Program-made: the position numbers and the translations under genes
Assembly (NCBI RefSeq): GCF_019931215.1
Contig: NZ_JAIOUB010000004.1
Span: 372,001 to 436,000 of the forward strand
Reading direction: 5' to 3'
DNA length: 64,000 bases
Source of the DNA: Alcanivorax limicola
GTDB taxonomy: Bacteria > Pseudomonadota > Gammaproteobacteria > Pseudomonadales > Alcanivoracaceae
Notes under the pieces: model-generated
What the model saw: the letters and a program-made list of their open reading frames with translations, nothing else
What the model was told of the DNA's origin: nothing
Databases searched by the model: none
Shown here: positions 18,641 to 27,008 of the stretch, piece after piece
Position numbering within the stretch: the stretch's first letter is position 1
Layout of the letters: every line of letters starts with the position of its first letter

Positions 18641-21043
18641 ATGTCAGAACCCCGGAAACCTTCATCCTCACAGAATCCAGCGCCCCGATTGACCATCGAA
18701 CAGATCATCGCGGCGGAACTGAATGTGCAGCCACGGCAAGTCGCGGCCACAGTAGCCTTGCTGGATGATGGCGCCACCGTGCCCTTTATCGCCCGCTACC
18801 GCAAAGAAGCCACCGACGGCCTGGATGACACACAGCTGCGCAATCTGGAAGAGCGTCTGCGCTATTTGCGCGAACTCGTGGAGCGCCGCGATGCGATCCT
18901 CAAGAGCATTCGCGAGCAGGACAAACTGACGCCGACGCTGGAGGCCGACATCCTGGCCGCTGACACCAAGACACGGCTGGAAGATTTGTACCTGCCCTAT
19001 AAACAGAAGCGCCGCACCCGGGCCCAGACAGCCCGCGAAGCGGGGCTGGAACCGTTGGCAGACAGCCTGCTGGCCGACCCGGGCAAAGACCCGGAAACCG
19101 AAGCCGCCGCTTTCCTCAATCCGGAACTCAAGGTCGAGACCGTCAAGGATGCGCTGGACGGCGCCAAGCAGATCCTCATGGAGCGTTTCAGCGAAAACGC
19201 CGAGCTGCTGACCCGGCTGCGTACTTATCTGTGGGAAAAAGCACAGATCATCGCCAACGTGGTGGAGGGCAAGGACAAGGAAGGTATCAAGTTCAGTGAT
19301 TACTTTGCTCACCGCGAACCGCTGGCAGAAATCCCCAGCCACCGCGCGCTGGCCCTGTTCCGTGGCCGCAATGAAGGCGTCCTGCATGTCAGCATGAGCC
19401 TGCCGGAAGACCTGGAAGCGACCCAGCCGCACCCTTGCGAGGCCATGGTTGCCCACAGTGTCGGCTGGCAGCACCAGCAGCGCCCGGCGGATAACTGGCT
19501 CGGCGAAACCCTGCGCTGGACCTGGAAGATCAAGCTGAATACCCACCTCGAAACCGAGTTACTGGGGCGCGTGCGCGAGATGGCCGAAGAGGAAGCGATT
19601 CAGGTCTTTGCGCGCAACCTGCGCAGCCTGCTGCTGAGCTCCCCCGCCGGCCCCCGTACCACCATGGGTCTGGACCCGGGCCTGCGTACCGGCGTCAAGG
19701 TTGTGGTGGTCGACGCCACCGGCAAGCTGCTGGAACACGCCACCATTTTCCCGCACCAGCCGCGCAATCAGTGGGATCAGTCCATGGCCGCGCTGGGCGC
19801 CTTGTGCGTCAAACATCAGGTCAGCCTGATCGCCATCGGCAACGGCACCGCCAGCCGCGAAACCGACAAGCTGGCCGGCGAGCTGGTGAAGAAGCTGCCG
19901 AAACTGGGCATGAGCAAGATCATGGTCAGCGAAGCCGGTGCTTCCGTTTATTCCGCGTCGGAACTGGCAGCGCGGGAATTCCCGGATCTGGATGTGTCAT
20001 TTCGGGGCGCGGTGTCCATTGCCCGTCGCCTGCAGGACCCGCTGGCGGAGCTGGTCAAGATCGATCCCAAATCCATCGGTGTGGGCCAGTACCAGCATGA
20101 CGTCAGTCAGGTGAAGCTCGCACGCGGCCTGGACGCCGTGGTCGAGGACTGTGTGAACGCCGTCGGCGTGGATGTGAACACCGCCTCCGCGCCGCTGCTG
20201 GCCCGTATTTCCGGGCTCAACGCCACCATCGCCGGCAACATCGTCAGCTACCGGGAAAAGCATGGCGCCTTCGCCAATCGCGACGCCCTCAAGCAGGTAC
20301 CGCGCCTGGGCGAAAAAACCTTCGAACAGGCGGCCGGTTTCCTGCGCATCAGCCAGAGTGACAATCCGCTGGATGCTTCCAGCGTGCACCCGGAAGCCTA
20401 CAGCCTGGTGGAGCGGATCGCCGCCACCCACAGCCGGGTGGTCCAGGACCTGATGGGCGATGCGGCCTTCCTGCGCAAGCTCAAGCCCGCCGACCTCACA
20501 GATGAGCGCTTCGGCGTTCTGACCGTCACCGATATTCTGGCTGAACTGGAAAAACCGGGCCGCGATCCGCGCCCGGAATTCAAGGCCGCCGAATTCATGG
20601 AAGGCGTCGAAGACATCAAGGATCTGAAACCCGGCATGGTGCTGGAAGGCACGGTGACCAACGTCACCAACTTCGGCGCCTTCGTCGATGTCGGCGTACA
20701 TCAGGACGGCCTGGTGCATGTGTCGGCGCTGTCGGATAAATTCGTCAAGGATGCCCATGATGTGGTCAGCCCGGGCGACATCGTCAAGGTGAAGGTGATG
20801 GAGGTTGATCTGGACCGCCGCCGCATCAGCATGACCATGCGCCTGGAAGACCGGCCGGAGGATCGTGCCGCCGAGCGGGGCCCGAGCGCCGCGCCCGGGG
20901 CCAACCGGGGCCAGAGAAAAGGCCGCAGCGGTGCGCCGCAGCGCGGCAACAGCGCCGCCAAACCGGAAAAGAGCCAGGGCACTTTCGCCGACCTGTTTGC
21001 CAAGGCACAGCAGGAAAAGGATGCGCGCAAGCGCAAAGTCTGA
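18641..21043 (+). CDS. tex: Tex family RNA-binding transcription accessory protein
   Basis: About 800 residues. The Tex core is recognisable: an N-terminal helical region ([20 protein letters not shown], then [17 protein letters not shown]), a YqgF/RNase H-like domain around [18 protein letters not shown], helix-hairpin-helix motifs ([17 protein letters not shown] and ASGL-type loops), and a C-terminal S1 RNA-binding domain at about 640-715 ([20 protein letters not shown]). A basic, G/R/P-rich tail follows. Tex affects expression of toxin and other genes and tolerates transcription stress in several bacteria. ATG 18641 (MSEPRK) is chosen over an upstream in-frame GTG at 18608. gshA follows after 12 bases. 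Confidence 0.95.
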   Translation: MSEPRKPSSSQNPAPRLTIEQIIAAELNVQPRQVAATVALLDDGATVPFIARYRKEATDGLDDTQLRNLEERLRYLRELVERRDAILKSIREQDKLTPTLEADILAADTKTRLEDLYLPYKQKRRTRAQTAREAGLEPLADSLLADPGKDPETEAAAFLNPELKVETVKDALDGAKQILMERFSENAELLTRLRTYLWEKAQIIANVVEGKDKEGIKFSDYFAHREPLAEIPSHRALALFRGRNEGVLHVSMSLPEDLEATQPHPCEAMVAHSVGWQHQQRPADNWLGETLRWTWKIKLNTHLETELLGRVREMAEEEAIQVFARNLRSLLLSSPAGPRTTMGLDPGLRTGVKVVVVDATGKLLEHATIFPHQPRNQWDQSMAALGALCVKHQVSLIAIGNGTASRETDKLAGELVKKLPKLGMSKIMVSEAGASVYSASELAAREFPDLDVSFRGAVSIARRLQDPLAELVKIDPKSIGVGQYQHDVSQVKLARGLDAVVEDCVNAVGVDVNTASAPLLARISGLNATIAGNIVSYREKHGAFANRDALKQVPRLGEKTFEQAAGFLRISQSDNPLDASSVHPEAYSLVERIAATHSRVVQDLMGDAAFLRKLKPADLTDERFGVLTVTDILAELEKPGRDPRPEFKAAEFMEGVEDIKDLKPGMVLEGTVTNVTNFGAFVDVGVHQDGLVHVSALSDKFVKDAHDVVSPGDIVKVKVMEVDLDRRRISMTMRLEDRPEDRAAERGPSAAPGANRGQRKGRSGAPQRGNSAAKPEKSQGTFADLFAKAQQEKDARKRKV

Positions 21044-21055
21044 CGGGACAACCCC

Positions 21056-22624
21056 ATGACCGATCTGCTCAGCACGCGCCTCGACGCCTTGATCAATGCC
21101 AATGCCGCGCCCACCCTGGCCGGCATTCGGCGGGGCATCGAGAAAGAGAGTTTGCGCATCACGCCAGCGGGCACCCTGGCGCAGACGCCGCACCCGCGCG
21201 CGCTGGGCTCGGCGCTGACACACCCCTACCTGACCACCGATTACTCCGAAGCCCTGCTGGAGTTCATCACCCCGGCCAGTGACCGGCTGGAAACGCCGCT
21301 GGCCTTTCTGGATCAGCTGCACCGCTACGTCTATCAGCATATCGGCGAGGAGCGTTTGTGGGTCAACTCCATGCCCTGCGTGATGGGCCCGGACGATGAG
21401 ATCCCCCTCGCCTACTACGGCAGCTCCAATGTCGGGCGCATGAAGTACATCTATCGTATGGGGCTCGGCTATCGCTATGGCCGCCGCATGCAGACCATTG
21501 CGGGCATTCATTACAACATGTCCTTCCCGGACACCTTCTGGACGCTGCACCAGGCCCAGGAAGGCAATACACAACCGCTGCAGGCATTTATCTCGGCGCG
21601 CTACTTTGATCTGACGCGCAACTTCCAACGGTATTCCTGGTTGCTGATCTATCTGTTCGGCGCATCGCCGGCGGTGTGCAAATCCTTTCTCGCCGGGCGC
21701 CAGCATGATCTGGCGGAACACTTCAGCCACACCCTGACGCGACCGCACGCCACCTCATTGCGCATGAGTGATCTGGGCTATCAGAACAACGCCCAGTCTG
21801 ATCTGGCGATCAGCTACAACAACCTGTCCGACTACGTCAGCACGCTGACCCGCGCGATCAAGACAGAGGCGCCCGAATACGCGCGGCTGGGCGTGCAGGA
21901 TGAGGCCGGGGAATACCGGCAGCTGAACAGCAATATCCTGCAGATCGAGAACGAGTATTACTCATCGATCCGCCCCAAACGCACCATCGAAAGCGGCGAG
22001 CGCCCGACTCAGGCACTGTCGCGGCGCGGCGTGGAATATGTGGAAATCCGGGCGCTGGATCTGAACCCGTTCGAACCACTGGGTATCAATCAGGAACAGA
22101 TCCGTTTTCTCGATATGTTCGCCACCTACTGCCTGCTGCGCGAGTCCCCCCTGCTGGAAGCCTGCGACCTCAGCGCCAGCAAGAACAATATCCGCCAGGT
22201 GGTCTATCAGGGCCGCGACACCGACACCCGGCTTTGCGACTGGGGCAAAAAAGTATCGGTGCATGACTGGGGCAGCAGCATCCTGGCACGCATGCAGCCC
22301 ATCGCAGAACTGTTTGACCGCACCCACGGCGGCAACGACTACAGCCAGTCGCTGGCCGCCCAGCAAGGCAAGCTGGACACCCCGGATGCCACACCGTCGG
22401 CGCAGATTCTTGATCAGCTCACCAGCGGCTCGCAAAGTTTCTTCCAGTTCGCCATGGCGCAGGCGGAGCAGCATCGCGCTCACTTCCTGAGCACGCCGTT
22501 GGCGCCTGAGCAGGATGCCATGCTGGCTCAGGCGGCAACCGACAGCCTGAAGGATCAGGCCGAGGTCGAAGCCGGCGACACCAAGCCGTTTGCCGAGTAT
22601 CTGGCGGACTACTTTCGTGACTGA
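21056..22624 (+). CDS. gshA: glutamate-cysteine ligase
   Basis: Makes gamma-glutamylcysteine, the rate-limiting step of glutathione synthesis. 522 residues, the length of the gammaproteobacterial GshA class. Typical blocks are GIRRGIEKESLRIT near residue 23 (the ATP/Mg glutamates), TTDYSEALLEFITP, GIHYNMSFPD and RGVEYVEIRALDLNPFEP. It lies 12 bases after tex and probably shares its transcript. Glutathione made here would serve the MAPEG/DsbA-fold set at 5.4-8.2 kb if that set is glutathione-dependent. Confidence 0.96.
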   Translation: MTDLLSTRLDALINANAAPTLAGIRRGIEKESLRITPAGTLAQTPHPRALGSALTHPYLTTDYSEALLEFITPASDRLETPLAFLDQLHRYVYQHIGEERLWVNSMPCVMGPDDEIPLAYYGSSNVGRMKYIYRMGLGYRYGRRMQTIAGIHYNMSFPDTFWTLHQAQEGNTQPLQAFISARYFDLTRNFQRYSWLLIYLFGASPAVCKSFLAGRQHDLAEHFSHTLTRPHATSLRMSDLGYQNNAQSDLAISYNNLSDYVSTLTRAIKTEAPEYARLGVQDEAGEYRQLNSNILQIENEYYSSIRPKRTIESGERPTQALSRRGVEYVEIRALDLNPFEPLGINQEQIRFLDMFATYCLLRESPLLEACDLSASKNNIRQVVYQGRDTDTRLCDWGKKVSVHDWGSSILARMQPIAELFDRTHGGNDYSQSLAAQQGKLDTPDATPSAQILDQLTSGSQSFFQFAMAQAEQHRAHFLSTPLAPEQDAMLAQAATDSLKDQAEVEAGDTKPFAEYLADYFRD

Positions 22625-22835
22625 GTCGTGACTGGTTCGTGACTGGCGGTTTCTGCTTCACGCGTTTTGGCCCCACGCGCTTTCCCACGCTTTCACAGCA
22701 CTGCCATAGAGCCGCCGCTACCCTCCGTTTATCGGCTCCCGGCAGTTCCTGTGGCATAGCGCACAATGGTGCCGCATTATTGGTGCTAGCGTTAATCAGG
22801 GATATGACACCAGAAACCGCAGAGGGCGATGCAGG

Positions 22836-23084
22836 ATGCAGAATCCACCCGATAGCCGTGCACCCGATACCCATGCACCCGACAGCAGGGACCGCTGCAA
22901 GAAGGCCTATGACCGGGGCTGCATGTGGGGCATGAGTGGCCGTGACGACAGCGGCTGTCCGTTCGAGGAAGATATTCTCGTGGACTGGTGGCACGCCGGC
23001 TGGCGCGAAGGGTACGAAGCTTTCATGAAGCGTCATCCGGAGGGCGCCAGCGCCGGGCAGGACATGCAGCGCGACGTCGGCTGA
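22836..23084 (+). CDS. rmf: ribosome modulation factor
   Basis: RMF dimerises 70S ribosomes to inactive 100S particles in stationary phase. Of the 82 residues, about 20-63 carry the family pattern: basic RCKKAYDRGCMWGMSGR, a C-P (CPFEEDILVDWW) and GWREGYE, aligned with the E. coli protein at A-RGY-AG-GR, CPY and W--GWREA. The N-terminal 19 residues (rich in P, D and R) have no counterpart in E. coli RMF (55 aa), and a tail of about 17 residues also extends beyond it. ATG 22836 is the only plausible start. The gene is solitary, between gshA and dsbB, as expected for a growth-phase-controlled factor. Confidence 0.88.
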   Translation: MQNPPDSRAPDTHAPDSRDRCKKAYDRGCMWGMSGRDDSGCPFEEDILVDWWHAGWREGYEAFMKRHPEGASAGQDMQRDVG

Positions 23085-23161
23085 CCGCTTGCGCAGGCAC
23101 CCGCTTTATCCGGTAAACTGCCTGCACACCCGTCACCCACCTGATCAGACCCGGGACATCC

Positions 23162-23668
23162 ATGTTGACGCTGCGCCATCCCTTACTCTCTCCCCGTCTG
23201 CTGAATCTGGCCGGTTTTCTGGCCTGCGTCGGCGCCATGGCAGCGGCCCTGTGGCTGCAGTATGTGGTGGATCTCGATCCCTGCCCGCTGTGCACCTTCC
23301 AGCGCCTCGGCATGATCGCGGCGGGCGCGTTTTTCCTGCTCGCCTTCCTGCACAACCCCGGGGCCACAGGGCAGCGCATTTACAACGCCCTGGCGGGCCT
23401 GTCCGCCATCGGCGGTGGCGGCGTCGCCCTGCGTCATATCTGGCTGCAGAGCCTGCCGGAAGACGAAGTGCCCGCCTGCGGACCGGGCCTGGATTACATG
23501 CTCGATGTCTTCCCGCTACGGGACGCCCTGCGAATGGTGTTCAGCGGCTCCGGCGAATGCGCTGAAATCGACTGGACCTTTCTGGGCATGACCATCCCGC
23601 AACTGGCGCTGCTGTCCTTTGCCGGCCTGCTGCTGATTGCGCTGGTTCAGCTGTTGCGTCGTTACTAG
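23162..23668 (+). CDS. dsbB: disulfide bond formation protein B
   Basis: Inner-membrane quinone reductase that reoxidises periplasmic DsbA. 168 residues with four membrane spans. The first periplasmic pair is C41-C44 (DPCPLC), the second C106 (VPACGPG) and C133 (GSGEC), and R48 follows the first pair as in E. coli. A cysteine at residue 22 in the first span is additional. The gene is monocistronic, with a hairpin directly after it. The DsbA partner is not in the window. Confidence 0.95.
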   Translation: MLTLRHPLLSPRLLNLAGFLACVGAMAAALWLQYVVDLDPCPLCTFQRLGMIAAGAFFLLAFLHNPGATGQRIYNALAGLSAIGGGGVALRHIWLQSLPEDEVPACGPGLDYMLDVFPLRDALRMVFSGSGECAEIDWTFLGMTIPQLALLSFAGLLLIALVQLLRRY

Positions 23669-23692
23669 GCCCCAGTCGCCGAAGACCGGGGC
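23669..23692 (+). terminator. terminator-like hairpin after dsbB
   Basis: GCCCC-A-GTC and GAC-C-GGGGC pair around a GCCGAA loop just after the dsbB stop. The T-content after it is low, so termination would be weak or Rho-assisted. Confidence 0.4.
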
Positions 23693-23988
23693 TCATAGCC
23701 TTCTCATCTAAGGTGCGCGCGCGTTATACGAAATCGGTCTTTACACCAACTCGCTGTTTTTTCAGGCTTTAGCGCGCCTCTACCGTCCCCTCCCCCGAAA
23801 TGGCCCTCCCGGCCAATTGCGTCCGGCGAAGCGCCTGACTTAGTCTCAATTACCCGCCTCGCATGCTTTCCCGAGGCCGCTGTTTCGCCTGTGTCGGGCC
23901 CGCTGTACGGCACGCTTACCACGTAACTGAACTGGTGCGCGCATATCGGCAGTGCATCTTTGTCAGCACATCAGGAGGACAGACGACC

Positions 23989-24480
23989 ATGGCTCTTCAG
24001 GTCAACACCACACTCGACCACTGGCAACGCATCGAACATCTGGTCAGCATCTGGCTGAAAGAACGGCAGGAACTGCTGACGCTTGTTTGCTCCCTGCAAG
24101 GCGTGCGCGGCCTCAGCGCCGATGCACTGCCCGCCCAGCAACGGGTGCAGCGCTTCTGCGAGGTGCTGATGGACTACATCAGCGCAGGCCATTTCGAAAT
24201 CTACCGGGAACTGGCCAATGAAGCGCGGCTGCTGCAACGCGCGGACCAGCGTCTGGTCAGCCACATCATGCAACGCCTGGAAGCATCCACTGACGCGGCA
24301 CTGGCCTTCAACGAGGAGTACGACACGCCCGCGCACATCCAGCAACTGATGGACGCACTGCCCGACCGTTTGTCGGAGCTGCTGGAGAAACTGGAAGAGC
24401 GCTTCGCCCTGGAGGATCAGCTGATACTCAGCATTCATATGGGCAGTGCGGCACCGCAGCGGTTCGCCACCCTTATGTGA
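23989..24480 (+). CDS. algQ: Rsd/AlgQ anti-sigma70 factor
   Basis: 163 residues from ATG 23989, which has AGGAGGA nine bases upstream. The protein is all-helical with the Rsd/AlgQ pattern: LDHWQRIEHLVSIWLKERQELL at the start, RVQRFCEVLMDYISAGHFEIY in the middle and LGERFALEDQLI-like sequence near the end. Members bind region 4 of sigma70 and free RNA polymerase for alternative sigma factors in stationary phase; in Pseudomonas AlgQ also affects alginate. Its proximity to rmf (two stationary-phase factors 0.9 kb apart) is suggestive only. Bounded by a bidirectional terminator. Confidence 0.9.
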   Translation: MALQVNTTLDHWQRIEHLVSIWLKERQELLTLVCSLQGVRGLSADALPAQQRVQRFCEVLMDYISAGHFEIYRELANEARLLQRADQRLVSHIMQRLEASTDAALAFNEEYDTPAHIQQLMDALPDRLSELLEKLEERFALEDQLILSIHMGSAAPQRFATLM

Positions 24481-24503
24481 CGGCAAAAGGTATGTGACGG
24501 CAC

Positions 24504-24532
24504 AAAAAAAGGCGCTCCGGAGAGCGCCTTTT
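24504..24532. terminator. bidirectional terminator between algQ and the FKBP gene
   Basis: GGCGCTC (24511-24517), CGGA loop, GAGCGCC (24522-24528) with seven A on the left and four T on the right, so both converging genes can use it; it is stronger for the minus-strand FKBP gene. Confidence 0.85.
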
Positions 24533-24552
24533 CGGTCTTTCAAACGCAGACA

Positions 24553-25260
24553 TTACCTGCCGGGTTTCACTTCCAGCAGCTCCACCTCAAATACCAGCGT
24601 GGACTGCGGGCCGATCTTCTCACCGGCGCCCTGATTGCCATACGCCAGTTCCGGCGGCAGCACGATGCGCCACTTGTCGCCGACCGACATCATTTGCAGG
24701 GCTTCCTGCCACCCCTGGATAACCTGACCCAGCGGGAAGGTAGCCGGCTGATCACGTTCCACCGAGCTGTCAAACACCGTGCCATCGACCAGCGTACCGT
24801 GGTAATGGGCAACGACCTCGTTTGACAAGGTCGGCTTCTCACCGCCCTCACCGGATTCCAGCACTTCATACTGCAGGCCGCTCTCCAGGGTGGTCACGCC
24901 GTCACGTGCTGCATTTTCTTCACGGAAGGCCTCGCCAGCAGCGCTGTTATCGCCTGCTGCTGCGCTCATCTGTTGCTCGCGCTCTGCCATCTTCTGCTGC
25001 TGGTAGGCCACAATCGCCTCATCCATTTCTTCAGCCGCCATCGGCAGGTCGTCAGTTTCACCCAACGCACCGGCGCGCAGACCAGAAAGGAACGCATCGA
25101 TATCCAGATCATCCGTATTGCCATACATCTGCTCACCGGTACGGTAACCGATGGCATAGGATGCTTTCTTGGCCCCATCCTCGAGTGCCACGTCACCGTT
25201 ATCCTGCTGCCCACAAGCAGCCAGTGCCGCAATGGCAACTACCAAACCCAACTTTCTCAT
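24553..25260 (-). CDS. lipoprotein FKBP-type peptidyl-prolyl isomerase (FkpA/Mip-like)
   Basis: 235 residues. A lipobox L-A-A-C places a lipidated cysteine at residue 16, so it is membrane-anchored and periplasmic. An N-terminal helical dimerisation domain (KKASYAIGYRTGEQM through AYQQQKMAEREQQM) precedes the FKBP fold at about 120-232 (VVAHYHGTLVDGTVFDSS, GWQEALQMMSVGDKW, LAYGNQG). This is the FkpA/Mip/FklB architecture: a folding chaperone and proline isomerase. Of two adjacent ATGs, the second (25260) has better spacing from GGAGG. Confidence 0.93.
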   Translation of the reverse strand: MRKLGLVVAIAALAACGQQDNGDVALEDGAKKASYAIGYRTGEQMYGNTDDLDIDAFLSGLRAGALGETDDLPMAAEEMDEAIVAYQQQKMAEREQQMSAAAGDNSAAGEAFREENAARDGVTTLESGLQYEVLESGEGGEKPTLSNEVVAHYHGTLVDGTVFDSSVERDQPATFPLGQVIQGWQEALQMMSVGDKWRIVLPPELAYGNQGAGEKIGPQSTLVFEVELLEVKPGR

Positions 25261-25568
25261 CATGCCTCCAGAAAATGCTATCTATGCTTCCCGTGCAGCC
25301 CGGCAAACCGGTTACCTGCACGCCATTGTTCTGATGTCGGGGTCTTGTGCCCCGCAACATCACGACTTCCGAGGTGACGTCAGGAGCAGCCTTGCAGCCA
25401 TTCTCCCGGCCCCCTTCCCTCGCCAGCGGTACAGTGTGCGGCGGTGTGCGGCGTCCTGCAACTGGACTGCCCGTGCTATGACCGCAAAAATCGCCCGGAG
25501 TGCCCGGGCACCGCATATCCCCTATACTGTTGAAAAAATCGCCATGGGGATGGGGACGGGATCACATC
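25261..25568. other. divergent intergenic region, FKBP / ParA-like
   Basis: 308 bases without a credible gene. A GCCCGG-AGTGC-CCGGGC inverted repeat (25493-25509) sits just before a TATACT-like minus-10 sequence near 25521, which may serve the ParA-like gene. Confidence 0.35.
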
Positions 25569-26336
25569 ATGCAACGCGAAGAGAAAGTGCGCGGCCCGGT
25601 ACACGACGATATCATTTCGCCACCACGCGTGTTGCAGACAGGCGACGAGCAGCGCTTTGTCATTCTGATTGCCAATGCCAAGGGCGGCTGCGGCAAGACC
25701 ACGCTGGCCACCAACCTTGCCAGCCATCTGGCCGCCCAGGGCAAAGCCGTGACGTTGCTGGACCTCGACCCACTGAAATCCGCCACCAGTTGGCTGCATC
25801 AGCGTGAAAAATCCGGGCGCCGGGACATCCATGGCCTGAGCCTGAAACTGGATGCCCACACCACCTACGGCCGCCTGACCGAGACCATCACCCACGCCCG
25901 GGAGTATCTGGTCATTGATTCACCGGCCGGTCTGGATGGCCCGGTGCTGGATCACGTCATGCGCCTGACCCAGGTAGTCATTGTCCCGGTACTGCCAAGC
26001 CCGATCGATATCCGCGCAGCCACCCGTTTCCTGCAAGCGGTGATGCTCACTCCCAGCTATCGCCGCCGACCACGGCGCCTGGCCGTGATCGCCAATCGCA
26101 CCCGGGCCCGGACGCGCATGTACGCCCAGCTGCGGCAATTTCTCAGCAGCCTGAAAATTCCCTATCTGGTGACCCTGAGAGATACCCAGTTCTATGTGCA
26201 GGCGGCTGGCGAAGGGGTTGGCATCAGCGATCTGGAGGACCCGCGCGCCGGGGCCGATCTGGATCACTGGAAACGCATTATCGAGTGGCTGGAGATTCAG
26301 CGGCATCTGATCAAGGCGATGCCCGGCTTCCGCTAA
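25569..26336 (+). CDS. orphan ParA/MinD-family ATPase
   Basis: 255 residues from ATG 25569. The deviant Walker A, KGGCGKTTLATN at residues 38-49, carries the signature lysine of ParA/MinD ATPases; Walker A-prime/B regions follow as VTLLDLDPLKSA and YLVIDSPAGL. There is no ParB, no HTH domain and no MinC/MinE next to it, and no chromosomal parS-type cluster, so this is not the main ParAB. Similar orphans position large protein assemblies (chemoreceptors, carboxysome-like bodies, pili) or are of unknown role. The next gene to the right is the convergent TIGR02444 gene. Confidence 0.85.
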   Translation: MQREEKVRGPVHDDIISPPRVLQTGDEQRFVILIANAKGGCGKTTLATNLASHLAAQGKAVTLLDLDPLKSATSWLHQREKSGRRDIHGLSLKLDAHTTYGRLTETITHAREYLVIDSPAGLDGPVLDHVMRLTQVVIVPVLPSPIDIRAATRFLQAVMLTPSYRRRPRRLAVIANRTRARTRMYAQLRQFLSSLKIPYLVTLRDTQFYVQAAGEGVGISDLEDPRAGADLDHWKRIIEWLEIQRHLIKAMPGFR

Positions 26337-26348
26337 CGCAGAGCGGCC

Positions 26349-26813
26349 TCACTGGCTGGCCGCCTCGACCAGCGTGTCCAGCGCCTGCGACAGACTTTCG
26401 CACTGCGCGGCCTCTGGCAAGACCAGCAATAACCAGGACAGCGCCTGCGTGTCACCCCGGGGCACCGGCCGGGCCTGCAAATGCCCTTCCAGTTCCAGCA
26501 GCAGTAATCGCTCTGCCTCCAGCTCCGCCTCCTGCAGCAACCTGCGCCAGTCACCCCAGTCGCCGCGTGCGCTCGCCTGCCGCCGCAAACCGCGCAGCGG
26601 CGCCACGCGCTGTTGCTCCCACACCCGGGCGGTTTCGGTCATCGCCTCCGCCAGCCGGGCGTCAGGCAAGACATCACGCCGGCTCAGCCACACAGCCGCC
26701 AGCGCCAGACACACGGACACACCATGCTGGTCCTGCAACACCAGCGCCGCGCGCTCCACACCGGGCCGTTTCCACAGGCTCAGGGCAAACTGCCAGAGAG
26801 AGGTGTCGCTCAT
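26349..26813 (-). CDS. TIGR02444 family protein
   Basis: 154 residues, all-helical, beginning MSDTSLWQFALSLWKRPGVE with the family signature of a tryptophan-rich N-terminus, then LVLQDQHGVSVCLALAAVWL. The TIGR02444/DUF2390 family is of unknown function and in Pseudomonas and relatives regularly lies beside the YheS-type ABC-F gene, as here (divergent, 183 bases away). No catalytic motif is visible. Confidence 0.8.
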   Translation of the reverse strand: MSDTSLWQFALSLWKRPGVERAALVLQDQHGVSVCLALAAVWLSRRDVLPDARLAEAMTETARVWEQQRVAPLRGLRRQASARGDWGDWRRLLQEAELEAERLLLLELEGHLQARPVPRGDTQALSWLLLVLPEAAQCESLSQALDTLVEAASQ

Positions 26814-26912
26814 GTGCTGCTGCTCATAGCCATACGCATTATCTGAAATCCCGGTTATCGAAAACTCGCCCCCGAGTCTGCCCCATCAACGCCGAAAAAT
26901 CATCGGGGCTTA

Positions 26913-26937
26913 CCTCGCCTCACCTCACCTCGCCTCG
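26913..26937. repeat. 5-bp tandem repeat CCTCR x5
   Basis: Five consecutive CCTCG/CCTCA units between the TIGR02444 gene and yheS, about 60-70 bases before the yheS start. A length-variable tract here could alter the promoter spacing of either gene. Confidence 0.6.
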
Positions 26938-27008
26938 CCGCGCACATTGCTGTCCGGCAACGGCCACCCTACACTTGCGGCCTCATTCATGGCCCTGTGA
27001 CCCGCCCA

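Noticed and set aside
19997-21748. 583-aa minus-strand frame opposite tex and gshA
   Set aside because: Spans two real genes on the other strand and has no recognisable domain.
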